Below are positions 11,101 through 19,044 of a stretch of 64,000 bases of DNA, piece after piece. The notes beneath the pieces were generated by a model. It saw nothing but the letters and a program-made list of their open reading frames with translations. It ran no database searches and was not told where the DNA came from. The stretch spans positions 46,757 to 110,756 of the forward strand of contig NZ_JAGUCN010000022.1 in the NCBI RefSeq assembly GCF_018271975.1, read 5' to 3'. Source of the DNA: Carboxylicivirga mesophila. GTDB lineage: Bacteria > Bacteroidota > Bacteroidia > Bacteroidales > Marinilabiliaceae. The stretch's first letter is position 1, and each line of letters starts with the position of its first letter. A program made the translations under genes and the position numbers.

Positions 11101-11332
11101 TAAGTCAGATTATTTGAATCTGCGCAGTGTGACTTTGGGTTATACGCTTCCAAGAACCTGGTTGTCAAAATTGAATATTCAAAGCGCACGCTTCTATGTG
11201 CAAGGAGATAATCTGCATTTATGGTCGAAGCGTCAGGGATTGGTGCCTTACCAAAACCTCGATGGAATTAATAGTGAAGTAGTGTACTCTCCTATGCGTA
11301 CTATTTCAGTTGGCTTAAATGTTAACCTTTAA
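8189..11332 (+). CDS. SusC/RagA-family TonB-dependent outer-membrane transporter (pair 1)
   Basis: 1047 residues. Order: signal peptide ending LLAQ (about 1-22), carboxypeptidase-D-like regulatory domain (GLVTDAGDGMPIPGVSVFVKGTT..., about 25-105), TonB-box region DEVVVTAYG, plug domain with the SusC landmarks GVQVVTTTGQPG, IRVRGIGSLNGSSDPLYVVDG and LKDAASTALYGSRAANGV (about 130-235), then a 22-strand barrel ending in a C-terminal aromatic strand (ISVGLNVNL). It imports a large ligand captured by its SusD partner, powered by TonB-ExbBD. susD follows after 11 nt. The first 10 codons are nearly identical in sequence to those of three further SusC genes downstream. Ligand unknown. Confidence 0.96.
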   Translation: MKKVLFALSFMVVLGLQSLLAQTTNITGLVTDAGDGMPIPGVSVFVKGTTVGTITMPDGNYTLEVPSDATTLVFSFVGMTTQEVAIAGQKVINVKLQSDAIAVDEVVVTAYGVTKKESFTGSASVVGQKMLEKTSTSNVSQALQGKAAGVQVVTTTGQPGANATIRVRGIGSLNGSSDPLYVVDGVPYSGYLNSINPSDIENITILKDAASTALYGSRAANGVVMITTKKGKSGKTKVNVNVRHGVNSRAVADYDKIGIEDFYQKSWESYRNSFRFNPKYDGYSDEVINGHASSNFIKETVRYNITDVANEEVVLADGTFNPNANILYRPDWEDALLHNGKRSEINVGFNGGSDKITYYLGFGYLNDEGIINNGEFERYSAKANVTNEVTDWLKLNFNADFGTSKQNTLTAGSSVSNPFSYIQGIGPIYPIYVMDGKGGYVTDTDGNKIYDFGNGLYGLPSRPASVPANSNVIATTDLDSREALVDFINPQLNVDIKFLKDFTFTSALGVNYYARHYTRHQNALYGDAANYKGRTSKYGYRSFNVTWSKRVAYTKQFGDHKVSALVGHENFTRRFNQMTATRTGFPTPDAIELDLAAVNENSGSYQDEYSLESYLSRFAYDYKSKYFAEFSFRADGSSRFHPDNRWGNFWGVSGAWRMSEEDFLVGADWLDNLKLKVSYGETGNDRLLKTNGDAQYYAYQSTYNSYPNNGQPGLFAGEYGNDDVTWESNKTLDVGVELGVFNSTRVALDFFRSNKDDQLYYRQFPLSVGYKGRYENSASMVNNGIEFEISTDIIRNDHLSWVFNLNATHVTNEVTSLPDDVIVGTTFKWSEGHDMYEYYMYDYAGVDQKTGKELFYADVFDAEGNPTGEVETTDNPSNANRKYLNKSALPDIYGGFDTEVNYKGFDLAIAFAYQFGGYAYDSQYAGLMSPSASGGAWHPDVLDSWSPENPTGTQPRLEWNALTTVSSRYLIKSDYLNLRSVTLGYTLPRTWLSKLNIQSARFYVQGDNLHLWSKRQGLVPYQNLDGINSEVVYSPMRTISVGLNVNL

Positions 11333-11343
11333 AATGTATTGAA

Positions 11344-12858
11344 ATGAATAAAGTAATTAAATATATAGGCTTCATAATAGCTTTTGTTAGTGTTGTAGCT
11401 ACTCAAAGCTGTTCCGATACCTTTTTGGATAAGCAGCCAACGGATAGCGTTAGTAGTTCTGAAGTATTTACTTCAACTGAAGGTGGTGTATCTGTATTGA
11501 ATGGTATCTATCGTTACATGTATAGTTATAATACCTATGGACGCTCAGGTGGTCGTCATGATGATTTTGGGCAACCAGCTATTCAGATTATGCTTGATGT
11601 AATGGGTGATGATATGCCTATGACCATCGCCTATTTTTATAGTTCAGATTATAACTACCTGTATACCGAGCGCAGTGATTACAGTAGAACGCATATGCTA
11701 TGGAATTTCTACTATGACATTATTAATAATGTTAACGGGATACTGGATAACAAGGATGCATTTGAAGGTGAAGATGCAGAAATTAACTATGTGTTAGGTC
11801 AGGCTTACACTTTGCGCGCTTTTTCATACTTCTATTTGGTTAACCTCTATCAGCAAACCTATAAGGGGAGTGAGGGAGAAGCAGCTGTTCCAATCTACTT
11901 GTCGCAAACTACTGAAGGCGTTGCAGCCTCAACTGTTCAGCAGGTTTATGATCAAATTGTAGCTGATATCAAATTAGGTGTTGAGTTATTGGAGAAAGCG
12001 ACTCCAAAGAATGAGCACTCTTACGGTCACGATTCTCATATTGATGTATATGGAGCTCGCGCAATTTATGCGCGTATTGCCTTGCAAATGGAGGATTGGA
12101 ATACAGCGCGTGATATGGCGCATGCAGCTCGCACTGGTAAGGACTATGGCTTAATGTCGGCCTCGGAGTATACTGCCGGTTTTAACTCAACAAAGAATCC
12201 TGAATGGATGTGGGGATTTGCAGTTAATGTAGATGATAATCCAATCTATCCATCGTTCTATTCTCATATGGATCCTAATCAAAACGGGTATGGTGGTTCG
12301 CTTGGTAATTATAAGCAGGTTAGTCAGAAGCTATACGATAAAATTCTTGATAGTGACGTTCGTAAGCAGGTGTTTAAGCCAGTTACTTACTACAAAAAAG
12401 ATGAGAATGGAAAGGATACTGAGGAAGTTGATAAGGTAATTTATTATCAATATAAGTTTGTTTCATCTGGTAACTTCCTGGGTGATTTGGTGCAGCAGCG
12501 TGTGGCTGAAGCTTATCTGATTGAGGCTGAGTGTGAAGCCCGTTTGGGTAATAATGGTGTTGCACAAACCGTGTTGTTTGATTTAATGTCCACTCGTGAT
12601 GCCGACTATGCTAAATCAACTAATACAGGCGATGATTTATTAAATGAGATTTTGTTACATCGTCAAATCGAATTATGGGGTGAAGGCCGCCGTTGGTTTG
12701 ATATAAAGCGATTAAAAATAGGTTTGGATCGAAGTGCTGACAACCTTAATGAGGGATTGGCTCGAATTGTGACACTGCCAGCTGGCGATAGTCATTTTAT
12801 GTTCCCAATTCCAATGTTAGAAACGGATGTTAATGGTTTAATTGAGCCAAACAAATAG
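11344..12858 (+). CDS. SusD/RagB-family ligand-binding surface lipoprotein (pair 1)
   Basis: 504 residues; lipoprotein signal peptide with the lipid-accepting Cys in TQSC followed by SDTFLDKQPTDSVSS, a classic SusD start. The N-terminal TPR-like helical region (GQAYTLRAFSYFYLVNLYQQ) and C-terminal SusD domain (LIEAECEARLG, RQIELWGEGRRWFDIKRL, PIPMLETDVN) are present. It forms the lid on the preceding SusC and binds the ligand at the cell surface. Translation is probably coupled to SusC. A strong terminator follows 23 nt later, so the operon has two genes. Confidence 0.95.
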   Translation: MNKVIKYIGFIIAFVSVVATQSCSDTFLDKQPTDSVSSSEVFTSTEGGVSVLNGIYRYMYSYNTYGRSGGRHDDFGQPAIQIMLDVMGDDMPMTIAYFYSSDYNYLYTERSDYSRTHMLWNFYYDIINNVNGILDNKDAFEGEDAEINYVLGQAYTLRAFSYFYLVNLYQQTYKGSEGEAAVPIYLSQTTEGVAASTVQQVYDQIVADIKLGVELLEKATPKNEHSYGHDSHIDVYGARAIYARIALQMEDWNTARDMAHAARTGKDYGLMSASEYTAGFNSTKNPEWMWGFAVNVDDNPIYPSFYSHMDPNQNGYGGSLGNYKQVSQKLYDKILDSDVRKQVFKPVTYYKKDENGKDTEEVDKVIYYQYKFVSSGNFLGDLVQQRVAEAYLIEAECEARLGNNGVAQTVLFDLMSTRDADYAKSTNTGDDLLNEILLHRQIELWGEGRRWFDIKRLKIGLDRSADNLNEGLARIVTLPAGDSHFMFPIPMLETDVNGLIEPNK

Positions 12859-12881
12859 AAGGGGGAAACCTAAATTGATTA

Positions 12882-12909
12882 AAAAGGCAGCTGTTAGCTG
12901 CCTTTTTTT
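12882..12909 (+). terminator. Terminator of SusCD operon 1
   Basis: GGCAGCT (12886-12892) / AGCTGCC (12896-12902), extended by A and T runs on each side, with a T tract after the stem. Confidence 0.85.
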
Positions 12910-13076
12910 ATGACTGCATATGTCGGATACTGTTAATATTAAGGTTGTTATAAGTGGCTTTGAAAAGCTTGTATGTGCCAGTGGTAATCGCAAAAACTGA
13001 TTTTTGTCAGTGTATTATATAGGGCTATAAAATAATATTATGTAGGAGATATGGAATAGTTCCATACGCATCAAAA

Positions 13077-13170
13077 GTTAAAAAGTTTTAAAATAAAGCA
13101 AATAGTGTTATATTGTATTCGGAAAAAATAACGAGTAATTATCCTATTTATTAATTTAAACCTTTTATCT
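13077..13170 (+). promoter_or_regulatory. Promoter and conserved leader of SusCD operon 2
   Basis: The block GTTAAAAAGTTTTAAAATA (13077-13095) contains a TTTT -33-like element (13086-13089), followed after 19 bp by TATATTG (13109-13115). The same arrangement precedes two further susC genes (18954 and 24929). The leader immediately before the ATG (CCTATTTATTAATTTAAACC and the following 8 nt) is almost identical in all three. No Shine-Dalgarno is seen. Confidence 0.6.
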
Positions 13171-16100
13171 ATGAAGAAAGTACTATTTGCACTTTCGTTT
13201 ATAGTTCTGGTGGGTTTACAGGCATTAGCTCAAAATACTAATGTTACCGGAACTGTTACAGATGCAGCCGACGGAACTCCTATCCCTGGCGTATCTGTAT
13301 TTGTTAAAGGAACAACCATTGGTACAATTACTTTGCCCGATGGTACTTTCACGCTCTCCGTTCCAAATGACGCAGCAACTATTGTATTCTCGTTTGTAGG
13401 AATGACAACTCAAGAGGTTGCATTCACCGGGCAGGCCACAATTAATGTGGTTTTAGAGTCAGATGCCCTAGGATTGGAGGAGGTTATAGTGACTGCCTTT
13501 GGAACAACAACCAAGGAAGCGTTTACTGGTTCTGCTGCCGTTGTGGGAGCGGAAGAATTATCATCTCGAAATGTGACCTCTCCAATTGCAGCTATTGAGG
13601 GTAGAGCAACAGGGATACAATTTACTTCTGCATCAGGGCAACCGGGTTCTTCACCTGATATTGTCATTCGCGGTGTAGGAACACTAAATGGTAGTACAGA
13701 TCCATTATATATTGTGGATGGTGTGCAGTATGAGGGTTCCTTAAATACGATTAGTCAGGATGATATTGAGTCATTTACTATTCTTAAAGATGCCTCTTCG
13801 ACTGCATTGTATGGATCGCGGGCGGCAAATGGTGTTGTAATGATTACTACTAAAAGTGGTACTAAAGGAGCAATAAGAACGTCTGTATCTGCTCAGGTTG
13901 GTGTGGTTAGCAGAGCTATTTCAAATTATGATGAAGTTTCTCCGGGTCAATATTATGAAACAATGTGGGAAGCTTTAAAGAATTCAAGTGCAGGAGGTGG
14001 AGATCCTGCCTATGCTTCTGCAAATATTTACAATAACTTAGGCTATAATCCTTTTAATGTAGCTAACAATCAGATTGTTGGGACTGACGGAAAGTTAAAC
14101 CCAGGTGCAAGGATAATTTATAAAAGTCTGGACTGGTATGATGCAATGGAACAGACCGGAGTGAGAACAAACTACAATGTTAATGTCGGTGGTGGCGGCG
14201 ACAAGCATAAAGTATTTTTCTCCGCTTCTTACTTGGATGAAGAAGGCTACGTGGTCACCACCAATTTTAATCGTATTACTTCACGTTTAAATGCTGAGTT
14301 TGAGGCTACAGATTGGTTAAAGCTTGGTGGTAGTGGAAATATCACTATTTCGGAATCTGCCGGGCCTACTTCCGCAGGAGAAGGTAGTATTGCCAATCCT
14401 TTCGGATTTGCAAAAAACATAGGCTCGATTTATCCAGTGTATGTAAATGACTTAGATGGAAACTTAGTGCTTGATGCCGGCGGAAAGCCTGTCTTTGATG
14501 CAGGTGAAGGGTATTCTGAATACAACATTGGTTCAAGGCCAATATACCAAGGACGTCATGCACTTCAGGAGTTACTGTTAAACGATGAAAGACAAAAAAA
14601 TAATACATACGGGCTTAGGTTCTTTGCCGATGCTGAAATTATTGAAGGTCTTAATTTTAGAGTAACATACAGTAGGGATATCAATGAAGGTCTTGTTAAA
14701 GAATATGAGAATCACATTATTGGTGATGCACAACCAACCGGAAGATATGGAGAAGAGCGGTATCGGAGAGATGTTGAAAACTTCAATCAGGTTTTATCAT
14801 TTAAAAAATACTTTAATGATGTTCACAGTGTAGAACTAACTGCAGGGCATGAAAGCTATCAAAGAATCTTTTCCGGTTTTGACGGTTCAGCCATTAAGCA
14901 GGTTGCCACAGGTATCTATGAGTTTGATAATTTTGCAGAGCCAATTGGTTTAGGTGGAGCTACTACTGAAAAAACTATTGAAGGTTACTTCTTTAGGGCA
15001 AACTATAATTATAATGGTAAATATTATATTAGTGCATCAGTAAGAAGAGACGGTTCATCGGTTTTTGATAAAGAATCAAGATGGGGTAATTTTTACTCTG
15101 TTGGTGCATCATGGAGGATAGATCAAGAAAACTTCATGCAATCTGTGAATTGGGTTAACCATTTGAAACTACGTGGTTCGTATGGTCAGGTAGGTAATGA
15201 TAATTTGGGTGATTTCTTCCTGTCTCAGCCAAGATATGGTTTGACATCAAACGCAGGTAACCCTGCTATTTATTGGTCAGAAATAGGTAATTCTGAGCTG
15301 CAATGGGAAACAGTTGGTAGTTTTGACATCGCTTTAGAGTTTGTGTTATTCAATAACCTTCTTGATGGTACTATTGAATATTATAAGAAAACATCAACGG
15401 ATCTGCTTTATGATTTGCCTATACCCTTAAGTAATGGTTTAAATACTGTGCCATCGAATATTGCCGATATGTCCAATTCGGGAATTGAATTTGGTTTAAC
15501 CGGACATCTCATTAATAAGGGTGGATTTAAGTGGGATATGACCTTACAGGCTTCGACCTTTAAAAATGAAATAACGAGTATTCCTGATCCTTTCATAGAT
15601 GGTTCAAAAAGGTGGGCAGAAGGAAGATCAGTCTATGACTTCTATATCCTTCAAACTGCGGGCGTAGATCCTAGTAACGGAGATCAACTGTTCTGGATGT
15701 ATGAAATTAATGAAGATGGTGAAAGTGTACCTGTTTTAGATGCGAATGGCAATCAGGAAACAACAAATGATTGGGAGGCAACTGAACGAGCATACACTGG
15801 AGACTCTGCTATACCTGATTTGTTAGGTTCAGTATCTAATTATTTTAGTTTTAAAGGATTTGACTTAAATGTGTTAATGACTTTTGGTATTGGAGGTAAA
15901 TATTTAGACTATGGATATGCGGCTATGATGCACAGTGGACGTTATGGTAGTTCACTTCATCCGGACATTCTTAATGCTTGGCGTAACCCGGACGATGTAA
16001 CTAGTGTGCCTAGGATGGAAAATGGAAATGTTGATTTAGTACAGTCGCAATCTTCCAGGTTTTTAACAGATGCGTCATTCTGGACATTGAAAAATATTAA

Positions 16101-16299
16101 TATTGGCTATACTTTTAACAGTTCTATTACTGATAGATTAGGTGTTGATGATTTAAGATTATCACTTACTGGAGAGAATTTATTTCTAAAAAGTAAGAGA
16201 GACGGGCTCGATCCTCAATATAACTTGTCGGGAACAACTGATGGTGATGACTTTAGGCCATCAAGAATAATTTCGATAGGATTAAATGTTTCCTTTTAA
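13171..16299 (+). CDS. SusC/RagA-family TonB-dependent outer-membrane transporter (pair 2)
   Basis: 1042 residues. Signal peptide ending LQALAQ, carboxypeptidase-D-like domain (GTVTDAADGTPIPGVSVFVKG), TonB box EEVIVTAFG, plug with VIRGVGTLNGSTDPLYIVDG and LKDASSTALYGSRAANGV, then barrel; C-terminus ISIGLNVSF. The N-terminal 100 residues are very close to SusC 1, 3 and 4 while the barrel is clearly different, suggesting a different ligand. susD follows after 31 nt. Confidence 0.96.
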   Translation: MKKVLFALSFIVLVGLQALAQNTNVTGTVTDAADGTPIPGVSVFVKGTTIGTITLPDGTFTLSVPNDAATIVFSFVGMTTQEVAFTGQATINVVLESDALGLEEVIVTAFGTTTKEAFTGSAAVVGAEELSSRNVTSPIAAIEGRATGIQFTSASGQPGSSPDIVIRGVGTLNGSTDPLYIVDGVQYEGSLNTISQDDIESFTILKDASSTALYGSRAANGVVMITTKSGTKGAIRTSVSAQVGVVSRAISNYDEVSPGQYYETMWEALKNSSAGGGDPAYASANIYNNLGYNPFNVANNQIVGTDGKLNPGARIIYKSLDWYDAMEQTGVRTNYNVNVGGGGDKHKVFFSASYLDEEGYVVTTNFNRITSRLNAEFEATDWLKLGGSGNITISESAGPTSAGEGSIANPFGFAKNIGSIYPVYVNDLDGNLVLDAGGKPVFDAGEGYSEYNIGSRPIYQGRHALQELLLNDERQKNNTYGLRFFADAEIIEGLNFRVTYSRDINEGLVKEYENHIIGDAQPTGRYGEERYRRDVENFNQVLSFKKYFNDVHSVELTAGHESYQRIFSGFDGSAIKQVATGIYEFDNFAEPIGLGGATTEKTIEGYFFRANYNYNGKYYISASVRRDGSSVFDKESRWGNFYSVGASWRIDQENFMQSVNWVNHLKLRGSYGQVGNDNLGDFFLSQPRYGLTSNAGNPAIYWSEIGNSELQWETVGSFDIALEFVLFNNLLDGTIEYYKKTSTDLLYDLPIPLSNGLNTVPSNIADMSNSGIEFGLTGHLINKGGFKWDMTLQASTFKNEITSIPDPFIDGSKRWAEGRSVYDFYILQTAGVDPSNGDQLFWMYEINEDGESVPVLDANGNQETTNDWEATERAYTGDSAIPDLLGSVSNYFSFKGFDLNVLMTFGIGGKYLDYGYAAMMHSGRYGSSLHPDILNAWRNPDDVTSVPRMENGNVDLVQSQSSRFLTDASFWTLKNINIGYTFNSSITDRLGVDDLRLSLTGENLFLKSKRDGLDPQYNLSGTTDGDDFRPSRIISIGLNVSF

Positions 16300-16330
16300 A
16301 TAATAAGCAAATAATTAAAACATAATAACT

Positions 16331-17977
16331 ATGTTTAAAAAGATAATTGTGTTATTTGTGATAGTAGCTATTGCAATAACATCGTGTAGCGATGATTTTC
16401 TGGAAACAAAACCAACAGATGCTATTTCTTCCAATGATGCATTAGCATCTGCAGAAAATATGGCGCTAATCCTTAACGGATTGCATCGTTTACTATATGT
16501 CCAGCCACAAACTCTGCTTTCTGGCGGAGATAGTTATAGATCCGGTAATCATTATTGGGTGCCAATGGGAGATAATTTAGCAGGAGGACTAATACACAGT
16601 GCTCCGGCAAATAATCTAGGTTGGCAAGACGAAACCAGATGGATTTCCCATAATCTGGAAACATCCAGAACAACTAAGCAGTTGTGGTATCAGCGTTATC
16701 ATATAATCGCAAGTGCTAATGCCATTATTAATAAAGCTGCTGAAGGAACGATTCCTGAGGATGCAAAAATGAAAGAAATCATCGGACAAGCGTATACTTA
16801 CAGAGCGTATGCCTACCTTTCTTTGGTTCAGCACTATGCAAAAGGGTATTTAGTTGGTAACCCAGCTTCAGATCCCGGTGTGCCGTTGTTATTTTCTTCT
16901 GAAGCTCCCTTTACCAGTGAGCCCAGATCAACAGTTGAGGTTATATATGACCAATGTATGTCAGATGTTAATACAGCTATAGATTATTTTAAAGGTGCAA
17001 CTCCAAGGCCAACTGGTAATGCTTTTGACAAATCTCAACTAAACATTGATGTTGCGTATGGCTTGAAAGCTCGTATTGCATTAAATATGGGGGATTGGAG
17101 AACAGCTGCAGATGCAGCTAAGTTAGCACGTGAAAATTACCCTATAATGGACGAAGATGATTGGAAATCTGGATTTAATACAACACTTCTGCCTGAGGTT
17201 ATTTGGGGGAGTAATGTAATTTCTACAGAAACTACTTATTTTCGTTCTTACTTTTATTTAATGAGTAATACATTTAATGGTAGTCAGGTGCGTAATAATC
17301 CTAAAATTATGGATAAGAGATTATACGCTCAAATTCCTGATACAGATTATAGAAAAGACCAGTTCTTAAAAGATGCTCCAAATTCAAACTTATCTGCGTC
17401 GAATGGTGAGGGTGGTTGGGAAAATAATACAAACCCAATATACACTACAGAAGAAGAGTTTGAGGCTGAAATTGACAGGCTTGCCAGTGTGTATGGATGG
17501 ACTTCCAGCCATAATACGCATCCATATATGCATGTAAAAATGAGAAATAAAGCTCCTGGAACTACAGATCCGGATGATATTATTTTAATGCGTTCTTCTG
17601 AAATGTATTTGATCGAAGCAGAGGCAGAAGCTATGTTAGACAATATTAGTGCTGCACAAAATGCGTTAAAACCTTTAGGCGAAGAACGTGATAATGCCTA
17701 TGATGTTACTATATACGATACTAAAGAAAAATTAATAGAACACATTAAATTCCAGAGAGCATTAGAATTATGGGGAGAAGGATTCCTTTATACAGATAAG
17801 ATTCGTTGGGATGAGGGAATTGACCATGCTGCAAATGGTGGTTCTGGTGCATCTGCTGATTTGTACCAAAGCGGATTTCAACAAGCTAGGCCATCAGTTA
17901 ATGATGAGTGGATATTTAAAATTCCTCAAGAAGAAATTGATGCGAATCCAAACTTAGGTCCTGAGGATCAAAATTAA
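16331..17977 (+). CDS. SusD/RagB-family ligand-binding surface lipoprotein (pair 2)
   Basis: 548 residues. Lipobox ITSC followed by SDDFLETKPTDAISSNDAL. Typical SusD features: IIGQAYTYRAYAYLSLVQHYAKGY in the helical part, YLIEAEAEAML, FQRALELWGEGFLYTDKIRW and the terminal FKIPQEEIDANPNLG. It is expected to cap SusC 2 at the cell surface. It is longer than pair 1 SusD, with extra loops in the variable middle part. A terminator lies 33 nt downstream. Confidence 0.95.
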   Translation: MFKKIIVLFVIVAIAITSCSDDFLETKPTDAISSNDALASAENMALILNGLHRLLYVQPQTLLSGGDSYRSGNHYWVPMGDNLAGGLIHSAPANNLGWQDETRWISHNLETSRTTKQLWYQRYHIIASANAIINKAAEGTIPEDAKMKEIIGQAYTYRAYAYLSLVQHYAKGYLVGNPASDPGVPLLFSSEAPFTSEPRSTVEVIYDQCMSDVNTAIDYFKGATPRPTGNAFDKSQLNIDVAYGLKARIALNMGDWRTAADAAKLARENYPIMDEDDWKSGFNTTLLPEVIWGSNVISTETTYFRSYFYLMSNTFNGSQVRNNPKIMDKRLYAQIPDTDYRKDQFLKDAPNSNLSASNGEGGWENNTNPIYTTEEEFEAEIDRLASVYGWTSSHNTHPYMHVKMRNKAPGTTDPDDIILMRSSEMYLIEAEAEAMLDNISAAQNALKPLGEERDNAYDVTIYDTKEKLIEHIKFQRALELWGEGFLYTDKIRWDEGIDHAANGGSGASADLYQSGFQQARPSVNDEWIFKIPQEEIDANPNLGPEDQN

Positions 17978-18010
17978 ACAATGTTTTAATTAATCTGTGA
18001 ATAGATAAGA

Positions 18011-18046
18011 AAAGCTGTCCTTATAAGTAAAGGGCAGCTTTTTTTG
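18011..18046 (+). terminator. Terminator of SusCD operon 2
   Basis: AAAGCTGTCCTT (18011-18022) pairs with AAGGGCAGCTTT (18030-18041, one G-U) and is followed by a T tract. Confidence 0.85.
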
Positions 18047-18953
18047 TATATAGGCAGGTAATTAACGTGATTTCGACCTAATCAGTATTTTTATTTATAC
18101 GCGATTTATCAATTGTATTAAGGCTGATTGATGTAATCTTTAGAAGAAAATGATATGCAGTGAGTTCGATTACTAGGCTTGATAGAAAATTATTGAAACA
18201 CCTATGTTTGGTATATTTATGTGTTAGATATTCCTAAGTTTATTATTAACAGTTTCAAGAAGAGCTCTTTGGTGATGAAGGATATAGGCGTTTGTGCTGA
18301 TTTATTTGGTTTTGTCTTTGGATTTAACCTGGTCTTTTAAATGTATTGTTTACTCGTTGTCATTTATCGTTTTCGAAATTTGAGTAATGACAAGTTATTA
18401 TGAAAGTTAAAATTAATATGTATATTCATACTCTGAAAGTTCGTGACTTGATATATTTTGTCACACTCTAATGGCGTAATAATCAAATTATTATTTGATA
18501 TATTAATAAGAGATAATGATAGCTATTAAAGAATGGCTAATTATTATGAAGCTAATGCTTAAATAGGATAAGTATTGGTTATTTTTTCCAGCAAGGCCCG
18601 GTCGTTCGATCGGGCCTTGTACTTTATTGCTCTTCATCACGAGCAGGCGCTTTTTTATCATGTGATTATTCGAGTGCAAAGTTAGTTTGTTTAGTGGTAT
18701 TGGTTTTTATTGGTCATTAACGCATGAGTTAAGAGTTTCAATTGTTTTGCGATGAAAAAGAAAGATAAAAGTCATGCTTTGTAGGAAGATAAAGTTAAAA
18801 AGTGTACTTGCATGGAGGGGATGTTAAAAAATGATAAATGGAATATGTAAGAGAAATGGTCGATAGGCGTCTTATGATGTTACTGTGACTTTGATTAAGA
18901 CTTCAAAGTGTAAGGGGAAGGTGTAAGTATGATATTTGTCAGTAAAATACTAT
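18047..18953. other. Gene-free AT-rich stretch of about 900 bp
   Basis: No open reading frame of credible length or composition is seen on either strand, unlike the compact neighbourhood. The only distinct structure is the GC-rich hairpin at 18592-18619. A small RNA or the decayed remnant of a gene are both possible; I cannot support either. Confidence 0.4.
18592..18619. repeat. GC-rich 13-bp hairpin in gene-free region
   Basis: CAAGGCCCGGTCG (18592-18604) and CGATCGGGCCTTG (18607-18619) form a 13-bp stem with one G-U pair and a 2-nt loop. It stands in very AT-rich DNA more than 400 bp from either gene. A weak T-rich stretch follows, so it may terminate an unannotated plus-strand transcript. 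Confidence 0.6.
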
Positions 18954-19044
18954 GTTAAAAAATTTTAAAATAGCAGAGTATTTGTTACTTTTGGATTCAA
19001 CTAAATAAAAAATTGTCCTATTTATTAATTTAAACCTTTAGTCT
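18954..19044 (+). promoter_or_regulatory. Promoter and conserved leader of SusCD operon 3
   Basis: GTTAAAAAATTTTAAAATAG (18954-18973) includes a TTTT at 18963-18966; 19 bp later TACTTTTG (18986-18993) matches TAnnTTTG. Transcription would start near 19000, giving a leader of about 45 nt. The 40 nt before the ATG are identical to the leader of operon 4. Confidence 0.65.
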
